DNA from: DASQPR01 sp963836785
GTDB lineage: Bacteria > Actinomycetota > Actinomycetes > Mycobacteriales > Micromonosporaceae
Direction: 5' to 3'
Assembly (NCBI GenBank): GCA_963836785.1
Contig: CAWIKW010000025.1
Coordinates: forward strand, 62,001-126,000
Length of the DNA: 64,000 nucleotides
The translations under genes were made by a program, and so were the position numbers. Every line of letters starts with the position of its first letter. Within the stretch, counting starts at the first letter, position 1. The notes beneath the pieces are model-generated. The model saw only the letters and a program-made list of their open reading frames with translations, was not told the origin of the DNA and searched no databases. Shown piece by piece: positions 16,901 to 25,868 of the stretch.

Positions 16901-18271
16901 TCAGCACTCGATGACGTTGACGGCGAGGCCGCCGCGAGCGGTCTCCTTGTACTTGATCTTCATGTCGGCACCGGTCTCCCGCATCGTCTTGATGACCTTG
17001 TCGAGAGATACGAAATGCTGCCCGTCGCCGCGCATCGCGAGCCGCGTCGCGGTGATCGCCTTGATGCTCGCGACCGCGTTGCGCTCGATGCAGGGGATCT
17101 GCACGAGACCGCCGACCGGGTCGCAGGTCAGCCCGAGATTGTGTTCCATCGCGATCTCGGCGGCGTTCTCGACCTGGCGCGGCGACCCGCCGAGCACCTC
17201 GGTCAGACCGGCCGCGGCCATCGAGCAGGCCGATCCGACCTCGCCCTGGCAGCCGACCTCCGCGCCGGAGATCGACGCATTCTCCTTGAACAACACGCCG
17301 ATCGCGGCCGCGGTCAGCAGGAATCGGATCACGCCATCGAGGTCGGCGCCGGGCACGAAGCGGGTGTAGTAGAGCAGTACCGCCGGAACGATCCCGGCCG
17401 CGCCGTTCGTCGGTGCGGTCACCACGCGACCCCCGGCCGCGTTCTCCTCGTTGACCGCGAGCGCGAAGAGCGTCACCCAGTCCATGACCCGTAACGGATC
17501 GACACCGAAGTGTTCGGCCGACAACGTCCGGTGCAGCTCGGCCGCGCGACGGCGCACCTTCAGCCCACCGGGCAGCGTCCCGTCGTTGGCGCAACCCCGG
17601 TTCACACACTCCTGCATCGTCTGCCAGATGTGCGCCAGCTCGGTGCGTACGTCCTCCTCGGACCGCCACGACAGTTCGTTGGCGAACATGAGACTGGAGA
17701 TCGGCAGGCCGGTGGCCGTGGTCTGGGCCAGCAGTTCGGCGCCGGTACGGAACGGGTACGCCACCGGGGTCTCGTCCACCTTGATCCGGTCGGCTCCGGT
17801 CGCCTTTTCGTCGACCACGAAACCGCCGCCGACCGAGTAGTACGTCCGCTCCCGGAGAACCGCGTCATCCGACCCGTACGCCGTGAAGGTCATCCCGTTG
17901 GGGTGGAACGGCAACGTACGCCGGCGGTGCAGGACGAGGTCTGTGTCGACGTCGAAGTCGATGTCGTGCGAGCCGAGCAGAGCGAGCCGACCGCGCGCCT
18001 TGATGGCGTCGACGCGCTGCGGAATCGAGTCGGTGTCGACGGTCTCCGGATCGTCGCCGGACAGCCCGAGCAGCACCGCCCGGTCGCTGCCGTGCCCGTG
18101 TCCGGTCGCGCCGAGCGAGCCGAACAGTTCTGCGTACACCCGAGTGGTGTTGGCCAGCAGGCCATCCGCCTTGAGCCCGGCGACGAACGTGTGCGCGGCT
18201 CGCATCGGACCGACGGTATGCGAGCTCGATGGCCCGATGCCGATCTTGAACAGGTCAAAGGTGCTGATCAC
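16901..18271 (-). CDS. sdaA: L-serine ammonia-lyase (L-serine dehydratase)
   Basis: This enzyme converts L-serine to pyruvate and ammonia using an oxygen-sensitive 4Fe-4S cluster. The protein has 456 residues, the usual length for the single-chain bacterial form. The N-terminal beta domain opens STFDLFKIGIGPSSSHTVGPM. The alpha domain carries the cluster cysteines in GCQGEVGSACSM and in CDPVGGLVQIPC. The start is GTG 18271, placed by GGAG about 9 bases upstream and by the family N-terminus; the longer open frame has no family match upstream. Pyruvate made here could feed the ThDP enzyme two genes downstream, which is inference. Confidence 0.93.
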   Translation of the reverse strand: MISTFDLFKIGIGPSSSHTVGPMRAAHTFVAGLKADGLLANTTRVYAELFGSLGATGHGHGSDRAVLLGLSGDDPETVDTDSIPQRVDAIKARGRLALLGSHDIDFDVDTDLVLHRRRTLPFHPNGMTFTAYGSDDAVLRERTYYSVGGGFVVDEKATGADRIKVDETPVAYPFRTGAELLAQTTATGLPISSLMFANELSWRSEEDVRTELAHIWQTMQECVNRGCANDGTLPGGLKVRRRAAELHRTLSAEHFGVDPLRVMDWVTLFALAVNEENAAGGRVVTAPTNGAAGIVPAVLLYYTRFVPGADLDGVIRFLLTAAAIGVLFKENASISGAEVGCQGEVGSACSMAAAGLTEVLGGSPRQVENAAEIAMEHNLGLTCDPVGGLVQIPCIERNAVASIKAITATRLAMRGDGQHFVSLDKVIKTMRETGADMKIKYKETARGGLAVNVIEC

Positions 18272-18434
18272 GCCGTCTCCATCCCACCACACGGCCAACC
18301 TCGTTGTAGGCCGTGCCACCCGCGGCGGACCGCCAGGATGTGGGCGCCGTCGCCGCCGCCAGCCTAGCCCGGCGGGACGGTCGATCACCTCGGGCGAGAG
18401 GCTTGTCACCGCCGCGGCCGGGCATGGGCCGCAA

Positions 18435-18495
18435 GATCCACTACCGTGGACGATCGCGGTCAGTATTCCGCAGCAATCGTCCACAGCGGTGGATC
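18435..18495 (-). terminator. Long imperfect stem-loop after the DUF4230 gene
   Basis: Arms of 20 bases (18435-18454 and 18476-18495) pair with three mismatches around a 21-base loop. The outer part is GATCCA and the inner part TGGACGA, the same layout as the hairpin at 31425-31486. It lies 52 bases past the stop of the minus-strand DUF4230 gene and upstream of sdaA, so it could end the first transcript. Confidence 0.65.
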
Positions 18496-18547
18496 ATGGC
18501 GAAGTGCCGGCCATCTTCCGCCGCAGGCGCTCGATATGCGGCTCCGG

Positions 18548-19468
18548 CTACGGCGCCGCGTAATTGACGGTCACGGAGGTGTAGCCGAGAGACTTCAGCA
18601 GGCCGTTGAGCATGGCCGTCGTGTTCTTCTCCGCTCGCGACGGCAGCTCGCTATCCAGCGCCGCGGCCGCGATCTTCTGCTGACCGAGCTGGTAGAGCTG
18701 CTGCTCGGCGTTCGCGTCGTTGGAGAACACGTCACCTAGACGGTTGATCAGGCCCTTCTGGGTCGCGTACAGATAGCTCCGGCCCTCGTCGAGGTTGGGC
18801 GGCTCGAGCTGCGGCGCCGGGAGGTTGACCGTGACCTTCTTCGAATCGGTCGGGTCGACCTTGATGTCGCCCTGGCCGATGTGGCTGAAGTCAACGTACG
18901 CATCGACCGACCCGTCCGCGACGAACAGCGACCGCTCGTTGAACAGGAAGTCCGGGACGTATTTGCGATTGTTCTGCAGATCGACGATCACCTGGAAGTT
19001 GCCGCTCGCGGCCTCGAAGCGAGACAGGTCCTGGATGGACACCAGCAGCACCGGTCCGCTGCGATCGGTGGTCTTCGAGCCGAAGATGTTGCCGAACTTC
19101 GGCCACAGCCCGAACATCGTCGTGATCAGCAGCAGGATCACAATAATGCCGGCGATCGCGGCGAGCCAGAACATCTTGCGCCCGATCGCGGCAAAGGGAT
19201 TCCAGCGCCAGCGCCGCGCGACCCGTGCACCCGCACCGGGCGGCTCCTCGGCCGCGTCGCGCGAGTGCACCGGCAGGGACACGGTGTCGTGGTCGTGTGA
19301 CGCCCGCCGTGCGGGCAGCTCGGCCGTGGCCTGCGCCCGACCCGGCCGGTACGTATGCAATGCTGGCGACTCGTCCGCGTTTGGGCCGGTCGAGCCGTGG
19401 CCCGATTCGACGTCCGAGGTCGCGGCTGTTGGCTCCCGGTCGCCGTCGTCGGCGGTCTTGGCAGTCAT
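18548..19468 (-). CDS. DUF4230 single-pass membrane protein
   Basis: A 306-residue protein. About 95 residues of disordered, Ala/Thr/Glu-rich N-terminus precede a basic stretch (RRWRWNPF), then one transmembrane helix (roughly 103-127, FWLAAIAGIIVILLLITTMFG) and an extracytoplasmic domain. The latter matches the DUF4230 pattern with SIQDLSRFEAASGNFQVIVDLQ and NLDEGRSYLYATQKGL. Function unknown. ATG 19468 begins the compositionally natural part; the open frame extends further upstream but with arginine-rich shadow sequence. No co-directional partner is close (the ACAD gene ends 257 bp upstream). Confidence 0.8.
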   Translation of the reverse strand: MTAKTADDGDREPTAATSDVESGHGSTGPNADESPALHTYRPGRAQATAELPARRASHDHDTVSLPVHSRDAAEEPPGAGARVARRWRWNPFAAIGRKMFWLAAIAGIIVILLLITTMFGLWPKFGNIFGSKTTDRSGPVLLVSIQDLSRFEAASGNFQVIVDLQNNRKYVPDFLFNERSLFVADGSVDAYVDFSHIGQGDIKVDPTDSKKVTVNLPAPQLEPPNLDEGRSYLYATQKGLINRLGDVFSNDANAEQQLYQLGQQKIAAAALDSELPSRAEKNTTAMLNGLLKSLGYTSVTVNYAAP

Positions 19469-19725
19469 CGCGTCACATCCCGTCTTCTCCTCCGGCCGTC
19501 GCCATCGCCTCGGATCACCGTCTCCCGAGTCGTCGCAGCGTCCTCGGGAGCGCCGTCTCAGCGGGCGCTCAGTCTTAAGTAGAAGGTGCCCGCGCAAGGG
19601 CATGATGAAACCCGCGTCGCAAGGTCTGGCGCGAACCTCCGGCGCGTCCCTAACAGCTAAAAGCTAGAACATGGGTACGACAGTCATCGATGCTGGACGC
19701 TGGCGGACGTCAATGTCGACTGCCG

Positions 19726-20892
19726 CTAGGCAAACGCCGACAGGCCAGTGAGCTGTTGCCCGATGACGAGTTGATGCACCTCGGAGGTGCCCTCATAGGT
19801 GAGCACGCTCTCCAGGTTGTTGGCGTGCCGCATGACCGGGTATTCGCCGCTGATGCCGTTCGCGCCGAGGATCGTCCGGCACTGCCGTGCGATGCCGATA
19901 GCCTCGCGGACGTTGTTGAGCTTGCCGATGCTGATCTGCTCCGGCGTGCTCCGCCCGGCATCGACCTGCCGCCCGAGGTGCAGGGCGAGCAGGTAGCCCT
20001 TCTGAAGTTCCAGCGCCATGTCGGCCAGCTTGGCCTGGGTGAGCTGGAACGCGGCGATCGGCTTGCCGAATTGTTCGCGCGTGGTCGCATAGTCGATCGC
20101 GGTGTGCAGGCAGTCCCGCGCCGCGCCGAGCGCGCCCCAGACGATGCCGTACCGCGCCTGGGTCAGGCAGGACAGCGGCGCGCGCAGGCCCCGCGCGTCC
20201 GGAAGCTGCGCGGTGGCCGGCACGCGGACGTCGTCCAGCGTGATCTCACCGGTTAGCGACGCACGCAGCGACATCTTGTGCGTCACCTCACGCACCGACA
20301 CACCAGGCAAATCCATGGGTACGGCGAAGCCCGCGATCCCGTCCTCGGTGCGAGCCCAGATCACCGCGACATCGGCAACCGGAGCATTCGTGATCCACAT
20401 CTTGCCGCCGTGCAGGATCCAGTCGTCGCCGTCGCGACGAGCCCTCGTGCGCATCGATCCCGGGTCGGAACCGTGATCGGGTTCGGTGAGCCCGAAGCAC
20501 CCGATCGCGTCTCCGGTCGCCATCCGCGGCAGCCACTCGGTGCGCTGCTCGTCCGAGCCGAACTTCCAGATGGCGTACATCGCCAGGGACCCCTGCACGC
20601 TGACCAGCGAGCGGATGCCGGAGTCGCCCGCTTCCAGCTCGAGGCAGGCGAGGCCGTACGCGACGGCGGAGGCGCCGGGGCAGCCGTACCCGGTCAGGTG
20701 CATGCCGAGCAGCCCGAGCGCGCCGAAGTCCTTGGCCAGGTCACGGGCCGGGAGCGTGCCCGACTCGTACCATTCGGCGACGTACGGGCGGACCCGGTCG
20801 TCGACCAACTTCCGGACGACGCGACGGATCTCCAATTCCTCGTCGGAGTGGAGGTGATCGACGTCGATGAGATCGAGCGGTGCGCGCGTCAT
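19726..20892 (-). CDS. Acyl-CoA dehydrogenase, glutaryl-CoA dehydrogenase-like
   Basis: A 388-residue FAD enzyme. It has the ACAD hallmarks CFGLTEPDHGSDPGSM and GGKMWITNAPVADV, the ITLDDVRVP strand, and the catalytic-base segment LTYEGTSEVHQLVIGQQLTG near the C-terminus. The pattern TEPDHGSDPGSM and the Glu in YEGT are typical of glutaryl-CoA dehydrogenase-type members, which oxidise and decarboxylate glutaryl-CoA in lysine and tryptophan breakdown. ATG 20892 is preferred over GTG 20898. It is not part of an obvious operon, so the precise substrate remains open. Confidence 0.85.
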   Translation of the reverse strand: MTRAPLDLIDVDHLHSDEELEIRRVVRKLVDDRVRPYVAEWYESGTLPARDLAKDFGALGLLGMHLTGYGCPGASAVAYGLACLELEAGDSGIRSLVSVQGSLAMYAIWKFGSDEQRTEWLPRMATGDAIGCFGLTEPDHGSDPGSMRTRARRDGDDWILHGGKMWITNAPVADVAVIWARTEDGIAGFAVPMDLPGVSVREVTHKMSLRASLTGEITLDDVRVPATAQLPDARGLRAPLSCLTQARYGIVWGALGAARDCLHTAIDYATTREQFGKPIAAFQLTQAKLADMALELQKGYLLALHLGRQVDAGRSTPEQISIGKLNNVREAIGIARQCRTILGANGISGEYPVMRHANNLESVLTYEGTSEVHQLVIGQQLTGLSAFA

Positions 20893-20957
20893 GACCACAA
20901 CGTAACCGCTGTGACCGCCGGTAGATAAGGCGGCGGTGCCGTTAGCAGAGTTGCCGC

Positions 20958-21290
20958 TCAGTCGACGGCGACCTTGGCCGTCGCGGTGACGGTGCCCACC
21001 GGCATGGACAACACCCGGGCATGGATCGTGGTGCGCTGTTGCAGGGCGGCACGCAGCGCGCGGTGCACCCCGTCCTCCAGGTAGAGCGTGCCTTCGAACG
21101 CGACTACGTGCGGGAACAGGTCACCGTAGAACGTCGAATCCTCGGCCAACAGCCGGTCGAGCGCCAGCTCACGCTTTGTCGTCACGAGCTGATCGAGGCG
21201 TACCGGACGCGGCGGAATCTGCGACCACTCCTTGAGGGAGAGCCCGTGGTCCGGGTAGGGCCGGCCTTCCGAGACCGCCTTGAAGATCAC
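20958..21290 (-). CDS. Conserved actinobacterial small protein with ParB-like DGxHR motif
   Basis: A 110-residue soluble protein. The N-terminal GRPYPDHGLSLKEWSQIPP and central RPVRLDQLVTTKRELALDRLLAEDSTFYGD are strongly conserved in actinobacteria as I recall. LYLEDGVHRALRAALQQR contains a ParB/Srx-like DGxHR motif. Some homologues are annotated as antitoxin-like, but no toxin partner is next to it here. Function unknown. It lies 65 bp upstream of the glutaryl-CoA dehydrogenase-like gene on the same strand, so co-transcription is possible. Confidence 0.7.
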   Translation of the reverse strand: MIFKAVSEGRPYPDHGLSLKEWSQIPPRPVRLDQLVTTKRELALDRLLAEDSTFYGDLFPHVVAFEGTLYLEDGVHRALRAALQQRTTIHARVLSMPVGTVTATAKVAVD

Positions 21291-21380
21291 GCCGGTGGCT
21301 CCCCTTCTCGCCTGTACAAGCCCAACATCCTAGCCGCCGCTCGTCGGTGCGGCCGCAAGCGCCGACCGATCGGCACTGCC

Positions 21381-21473
21381 GACGCTACGCCTCGGCTGCG
21401 ATCCGGGCGCCTCGCGGCTGACGCTACGCGTCGGCTGCGATCCGGGCGCCTCGCGGCTGACGCTACGCGTCGG
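21381..21473. repeat. 39-bp tandem repeat, about 2.4 copies
   Basis: Units begin GACGCTACGC at 21381, 21420 and 21459 (the last copy is partial); the first differs by one base in the GACGCTACG(C/G) region. The array overlaps the last codons of the nitroreductase gene (stop at 21463). A related copy of the core GCGCCTCGCGGCTG...CGCTACGC occurs at 44666-44694. Confidence 0.85.
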
Positions 21474-22080
21474 CGCGCCACCTGCCGCGGTGCACAACCT
21501 CCGCCACCGGTCGCCGCCCGCGTCGCAACGACGGCGAACGCCGATCGGGCGCCGGATACCCGACCGACAGCGCGCCGATCGGGGTGTACTCACTAGGGAC
21601 GTCGAACTCGGTCCGGAAGGTTGCCGTCTGTTCGGGTGGAATTCCGAAAAAGCACGTGACGAGTTCGTTGTCGACCGCGCCGAGCATCATCATCAACGCC
21701 GCGAATCCGGTGTCGATGTCCCAGTACGGCACGGGCCAGCGCGCCTCGTCGCGATCCGTCCAGCCCTTGTCGTCGGCGGCGTACCGGTCGAGGTAGATCG
21801 TCTTGTTGGACAGCGGAACGATGATCGCCGGCGCGCGCTGGAGCCCCTCCAGCCAGGGGTCCGGCGTGCCGGCGTCATCCGGTGGGGTGGTCGCGGCCCA
21901 GAATCGATCGCGATCGGCCGATTCGGTCAGCACCAGGAAGCCCCAGCCCTGCGAGAAACCGGCCGATGGCGCCCGAATCGCATAGTCGAGCAGGCGGTCG
22001 AGCAGTTCGTCCGGCACGGGCCGGTCCGGATCGTAGTTGCGGACCATCCGACGCCGGCGTACGACTTCGGCGAACTCCAC
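21463..22080 (-). CDS. Nitroreductase-family protein
   Basis: A 205-residue FMN-binding nitroreductase-fold protein. The N-terminus VEFAEVVRRRRMVRNYDPDRPVP is the family signature, with RAPSAGFSQGWGFLVLTE forming the FMN pocket and GALSVGYPAPDR near the end. Members reduce nitro compounds or quinones with NAD(P)H, or have unknown roles. The start is GTG 22080 with GGAG 8 bases upstream, just after the aldose-epimerase stop (22083), so the two are coupled. The C-terminal tail is arginine-rich and runs into a tandem repeat, which may mean the end of the gene has been rearranged. Confidence 0.82.
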   Translation of the reverse strand: MEFAEVVRRRRMVRNYDPDRPVPDELLDRLLDYAIRAPSAGFSQGWGFLVLTESADRDRFWAATTPPDDAGTPDPWLEGLQRAPAIIVPLSNKTIYLDRYAADDKGWTDRDEARWPVPYWDIDTGFAALMMMLGAVDNELVTCFFGIPPEQTATFRTEFDVPSEYTPIGALSVGYPAPDRRSPSLRRGRRPVAEVVHRGRWRADA

Positions 22081-22082
22081 CG

Positions 22083-23051
22083 CTACTCCCCGGCCGAGAA
22101 AGCAGTCGTGGCGTCGCGGTGGCCGGGGTGAATGCCCCAGGTCCCCCGCCACGTGTCCCCTGGCTTGATCACGACCATGTCGCGACCGGACCGGAACGCG
22201 TCCGGCGGGCAGGTCATCGGCTCGATGGCGACGGAGCGGCGATGCCGTTCACCGTGCAGCGAGTCGCCGGTGAACACCTGCCACCAGTGGAACGCCCCGT
22301 CGGCCCAGATCGACCGCGTACGGCCGTCCGGCGCCGCCAACACGACGGTCGACCGGCCGGCATCGTCGTGCTCGACATCCCCGAACGCCGTGTCCAGCGT
22401 CGCCTGGCCGATGCGACGCGGGCTGGTGAAGTCGTACGCGTCGCCAGCGACCTTGGCCGCGCCAATCGGTAGCAGCCGACCGTCGACGAGCAGCCGCGAA
22501 TGTGCCGGCAGCGTCAGCTCCAGGTCGTCCACGCTCGCGCCGGGCAGGAAGAGATACGGGTGCAGACCAAGGCCGTACGGCGCCGGCGTGCCGCCGTGGT
22601 TGGTCGCCTCGTGTTCGACGTGCAGCCCGTCGGCACCTACCGACCAGCGCGTACGCAGCCGCAGCGGCCACGGGTAGCCGGGCTCGGGCGCGAGGTCCAG
22701 GCCGACCGTGACGGCGTCGGGCGTGACGTCGACGGCGTGCCAGCGCGCCCATCGGGTGAGCCCGTGGATCGCATTGTGAGTGGCCGGTTCGGAGAGGGAC
22801 AGCTGATATTCGGTTCCCTCGAACGTGTAGCGGCCGTCGCGAATCCGGTTCGGCCACGGCTGCAACGCTTGGCCGGCACCACCCGGGCACAACGAGTCGG
22901 CCGGGTAGCCGTCGACGACGTCCTCGCCGCCCGCCGTGTACGTCCGCAAACCGCCGCCGACCTCGACGATGACCGCCGTGTGCCCCTGGGATGCGATCTG
23001 CCATTGGGTGCCCGAGGGAAGGGCAACCGACGAGGAGTCGATCGAAGCCAT
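22083..23051 (-). CDS. Aldose 1-epimerase family protein
   Basis: A 322-residue galactose-mutarotase-fold protein. It has NRIRDGRYTFEG, the catalytic-His segment THNAIHGLTRWARW and a second His in GLGLHPYLF; the probable catalytic Glu is in IEPMTCPPDAF. These match the bacterial YihR/GalM-like branch, which interconverts sugar anomers in the cytosol. No sugar-utilisation operon is adjacent; the nitroreductase follows with a 2-bp gap. Upstream lies a 22-bp tandem array. Confidence 0.88.
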   Translation of the reverse strand: MASIDSSSVALPSGTQWQIASQGHTAVIVEVGGGLRTYTAGGEDVVDGYPADSLCPGGAGQALQPWPNRIRDGRYTFEGTEYQLSLSEPATHNAIHGLTRWARWHAVDVTPDAVTVGLDLAPEPGYPWPLRLRTRWSVGADGLHVEHEATNHGGTPAPYGLGLHPYLFLPGASVDDLELTLPAHSRLLVDGRLLPIGAAKVAGDAYDFTSPRRIGQATLDTAFGDVEHDDAGRSTVVLAAPDGRTRSIWADGAFHWWQVFTGDSLHGERHRRSVAIEPMTCPPDAFRSGRDMVVIKPGDTWRGTWGIHPGHRDATTAFSAGE

Positions 23052-23106
23052 GGGCCCGACCCTAACGTGCCGCCGGAGTGCGTGCGAACTGCGTTCGAAA
23101 CCCCGC

Positions 23107-23260
23107 TACGACCGGGCCCGAAACCCACAGGAACCGGGCCGGAAACCCACAGGAGCCGGGCTTGAAACCCGCAGTAATCGGGCCTGAGAGCCGACTTAAT
23201 CGGGCCTGAGACCCGACTTAATCGGGCCTGAGACCCGCTTTAATCGGGCCTGAGACACCG
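23107..23260. repeat. Seven tandem copies of a 22-bp unit
   Basis: The landmark CGGGC recurs every 22 bp from 23113 to 23245. The right-hand copies read approximately TTAATCGGGCCTGAGACCCG and are nearly identical; the left-hand copies are more diverged (ACCGGGCCxGAAACCCACAG). The array lies between the promoter side of the epimerase gene and the end of the MFS gene. There are no spacers, so it is not a CRISPR. Confidence 0.9.
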
Positions 23261-23315
23261 CGTACACCTATTCGGCGTACCAGCGTCGATTTCGCTGAAG
23301 GGCGACGGCGGGTGA

Positions 23316-24854
23316 CTAGCGGTTCGTCGCTGTATATCGGCGCAGCGCCGGGAAGCACAGGCCGATCAGGATCGCGACCACCGATGCGGCGATGCCGCCG
23401 CCCACCCAGGCCGTCGTGGTGCCGACCGCCGACGCGCTGAGGCCGGCGCGAAGGTCACCGAGGCGTGGTCCACCCGCGACGACGGCCGTGAACACGCCCT
23501 GCAGCCGCCCCCGCAACTCATCCGGCGCGTAGGTGAGCAGCATCGTCTGGCGGTAAACGGAACTGACCAGGTCGGCCGCGCCACCGACGGCGAGCAGGAT
23601 GACCGCCAGCCACAGTTGATGGGCGAGGCCGGCCGCCGCCACCGCGATGCCCCAGGCCACAACGGCACAGATCAGGGCGATGCCTTGGTGGCGTACGCGG
23701 GCGACCCAGCCCGAGGAAACACCGGCCACAACGGCACCGATCGCGATCGCACTGAACAGCCATCCGACACCGCCGTGGAACTCGTTGTCCGCCACCGCCG
23801 GGAACAGGGCCCGCGGCAGCGCGAGGGCCATGGCGGCGATGTCGACCGCGAACGACAGCAGAAGGACCGGCGTCGTCCCGAGGTAGCGGAGCCCGAACAG
23901 CACGTCCGACCAGCCGCCACGCTTGTCCGAGACTTCGCCGACCGGTGGCATCGCCGGCAGTCGCAGCGCCGCCCACAGGGCAACGGTGAACGTCAGTGCG
24001 TCAGCGGCGTACGCCCAGAACACGCCGCCACCGGTGCCGATCAGCACGCCGGCGAGCAGCGGACCGGCCACCGTGGCGACGTTCGACATGGTGAAGTTCA
24101 GCGTGTTCGCCTGGGCCATCTCGTCCGCCGGCACGATGCGCGGGATGATGGCCGACCGCGTCGGCATCGTGACCGCCACCGCGGCGGACTGCACGGCCAC
24201 GAGCCCGAGCAGCAACCACGGACTGTTGACCTTCAGCACGGCCTGGGCCAGCAGCGACAGCGTCACGAGCCACATCAAGGTCGAACTCACGAGCAACAGG
24301 CGGCGGCGATCCAGCCGATCCGCGAGCGCGCCGCCCCACAGCGAAAAGATCAACAACGGGACGAGACCGCCGACGCCAAGGACGCCGACCCAGGCGTTGG
24401 ACTTCGTCATCGCGTACATCTGGACCGGTACGGCCACCGCGGTCAGCTGGGTGCCGAAGAACGAGGTCGCCGAGCCGACGAACATCCGCCGGTACGCCGG
24501 ATGCCGCAGCGGCCGCGTGTCGATCGCGATCCGGCGCCAACCGTGCCGACCCGCCGCCGCGGGCGCGGCCGTCGCTGATCCAACCGTGCCTGTGCCGGGC
24601 GTCGCGGATCCCGCCGTCGAAGGCGTCTCGGTCCGGGCTGGCGGGATCGACGCCGTGCGGATCTTGGTCGCGGCTTTGCGCTCGCGTACGTCGCCATCCG
24701 GCACGGCCACGTCGCCCGACACATCTGCGGGGAAAGCCGACGTTCCGCCGAGCGACACGTCGGCGAGCGCGTCGTGCGCGATCACCCGACCGTCAACGAC
24801 TTGATCGTAGGATGCGGTGCCGGTGCCAACGTCGCTGTCGTCGGCGCTGCTCAC
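23316..24854 (-). CDS. MFS transporter (MFS_3 / EntS-like) with long N-terminal extension
   Basis: A 512-residue major-facilitator protein. Residues 1-95 are a hydrophilic extension; twelve hydrophobic segments follow, beginning with FVGSATSFFGTQLTAVAVPVQMY. The loop motif GGALADRLDRRRLLL between helices 2 and 3 is the MFS signature A. The pattern matches exporters of the EntS/MFS_3 group, which pump out siderophores or drugs; the substrate is unknown. Its GTG start overlaps the pdxH stop (GTGA), so the two are translationally coupled, which is functionally puzzling. Confidence 0.85.
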   Translation of the reverse strand: MSSADDSDVGTGTASYDQVVDGRVIAHDALADVSLGGTSAFPADVSGDVAVPDGDVRERKAATKIRTASIPPARTETPSTAGSATPGTGTVGSATAAPAAAGRHGWRRIAIDTRPLRHPAYRRMFVGSATSFFGTQLTAVAVPVQMYAMTKSNAWVGVLGVGGLVPLLIFSLWGGALADRLDRRRLLLVSSTLMWLVTLSLLAQAVLKVNSPWLLLGLVAVQSAAVAVTMPTRSAIIPRIVPADEMAQANTLNFTMSNVATVAGPLLAGVLIGTGGGVFWAYAADALTFTVALWAALRLPAMPPVGEVSDKRGGWSDVLFGLRYLGTTPVLLLSFAVDIAAMALALPRALFPAVADNEFHGGVGWLFSAIAIGAVVAGVSSGWVARVRHQGIALICAVVAWGIAVAAAGLAHQLWLAVILLAVGGAADLVSSVYRQTMLLTYAPDELRGRLQGVFTAVVAGGPRLGDLRAGLSASAVGTTTAWVGGGIAASVVAILIGLCFPALRRYTATNR

Positions 24855-25588
24855 GGGCCCAACCTCTCCACAATCCAGTCATCGGGACGATCCGCCGCCC
24901 GTTCGTCGGCCACGTCCGCCACCCGCTCGACGCGGCGATAGCGCAGCCGATCATGGAGTCGGCCCGTACGGCCCTGCCAGAACTCCACTGTGTCCGGGCG
25001 CAGCCGGAACCCACCCCAGTGCGGCGGCACGGGCACCTCGGGCGAGTCCGCGAACCGCTCGACCGTTTCGCGCTCCGCGGCATCGAGCTCCGCGCGGCTC
25101 GTCACGACCTGGGACTGCGGGCTCGCCCAGGCACCGATCTGCGAGTCACGGGGCCGGGTTGCGAAGTATGCCGCCGATTCCTCGGGCGCCACCTTGGCCA
25201 CGGTGCCGCAGACGACGACCTGCCGGGTCATCGGGAACCACGGAAACACCAGACTGGCGTACGGGTTCGCGGCCAACTCGCGGCCCTTGCGCGACGTGTA
25301 ATTCGTCACGAACACGAAGCCCCGAGCGTCGACCTGCTTCAGCAGAACCGTACGGGCGCTCGGGCGTCCTTCGGCGGACGCCGTCGCGACGACCATCGCG
25401 TTCGGCTCGGGCAGGCCGGCGGCGACCGCATCGTCGAACCAGCGCCGGAATTGGGCGAGCCAATCGGCGGCGAGGTCGCCTTCGGACAAGTCGGGCGCAT
25501 CGTCGGCGCGGCCGTAGTCGCGCCGCATCGCCCCAAGATCCAATCGGGCCGGGTCTGACCCGTCGCCATCGCCGCTTGTGCCCGACAT
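24851..25588 (-). CDS. pdxH: Pyridoxamine 5'-phosphate oxidase
   Basis: PdxH oxidises pyridoxine or pyridoxamine 5'-phosphate to pyridoxal phosphate with FMN. The 245-residue protein has the N-terminal substrate loop MRRDYG, the FMN-binding ARTVLLKQVDARGFVFVTNY, and the family signature SQIGAWASPQSQ. The C-terminus WIVERLGP matches the conserved RLxP end. ATG 25588 is chosen over an upstream ATG at 25606 because it gives the normal family N-terminus. It is divergent from citrate synthase 2. serC, a PLP enzyme also linked to B6 synthesis in some bacteria, lies just beyond. Confidence 0.93.
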   Translation of the reverse strand: MSGTSGDGDGSDPARLDLGAMRRDYGRADDAPDLSEGDLAADWLAQFRRWFDDAVAAGLPEPNAMVVATASAEGRPSARTVLLKQVDARGFVFVTNYTSRKGRELAANPYASLVFPWFPMTRQVVVCGTVAKVAPEESAAYFATRPRDSQIGAWASPQSQVVTSRAELDAAERETVERFADSPEVPVPPHWGGFRLRPDTVEFWQGRTGRLHDRLRYRRVERVADVADERAADRPDDWIVERLGP

Positions 25589-25868
25589 CACGCACCCATC
25601 CAACACTCACGGTTTGAGCTGCGCGAACCATTGTCGTATGGAACACACCCGCCGAAGGGGCCGAGGAGGTCCCGGCCGGCATGGCGACTTTGCCGGTGGC
25701 GATGTCGTCGGCGGCACATGCCAGATGGGTCGCACGCCCGTTCACCGGCAGGCAAGATGGCAGTGAGGCGTCGTTGACCGGCCGGCCGAGCCCACCCACG
25801 ACCGATCGACGACCGTCACCGTCATGACCCGCCCCGGCACCCACTCGTCACGAATCCAGGAGACAAAG

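Noticed and set aside
16902..18484. Longer serine dehydratase starting near 18484
   Set aside because: The upstream 71 codons are arginine-rich shadow sequence that overlaps the hairpin; GTG 18271 fits the family and has a ribosome site.
20958..21290. Type II antitoxin with adjacent toxin
   Set aside because: Homologues may carry that label, but no PIN-domain or other toxin gene is adjacent.
23107..23260. CRISPR array
   Set aside because: Units are contiguous 22-bp repeats with no unique spacers and no cas genes.
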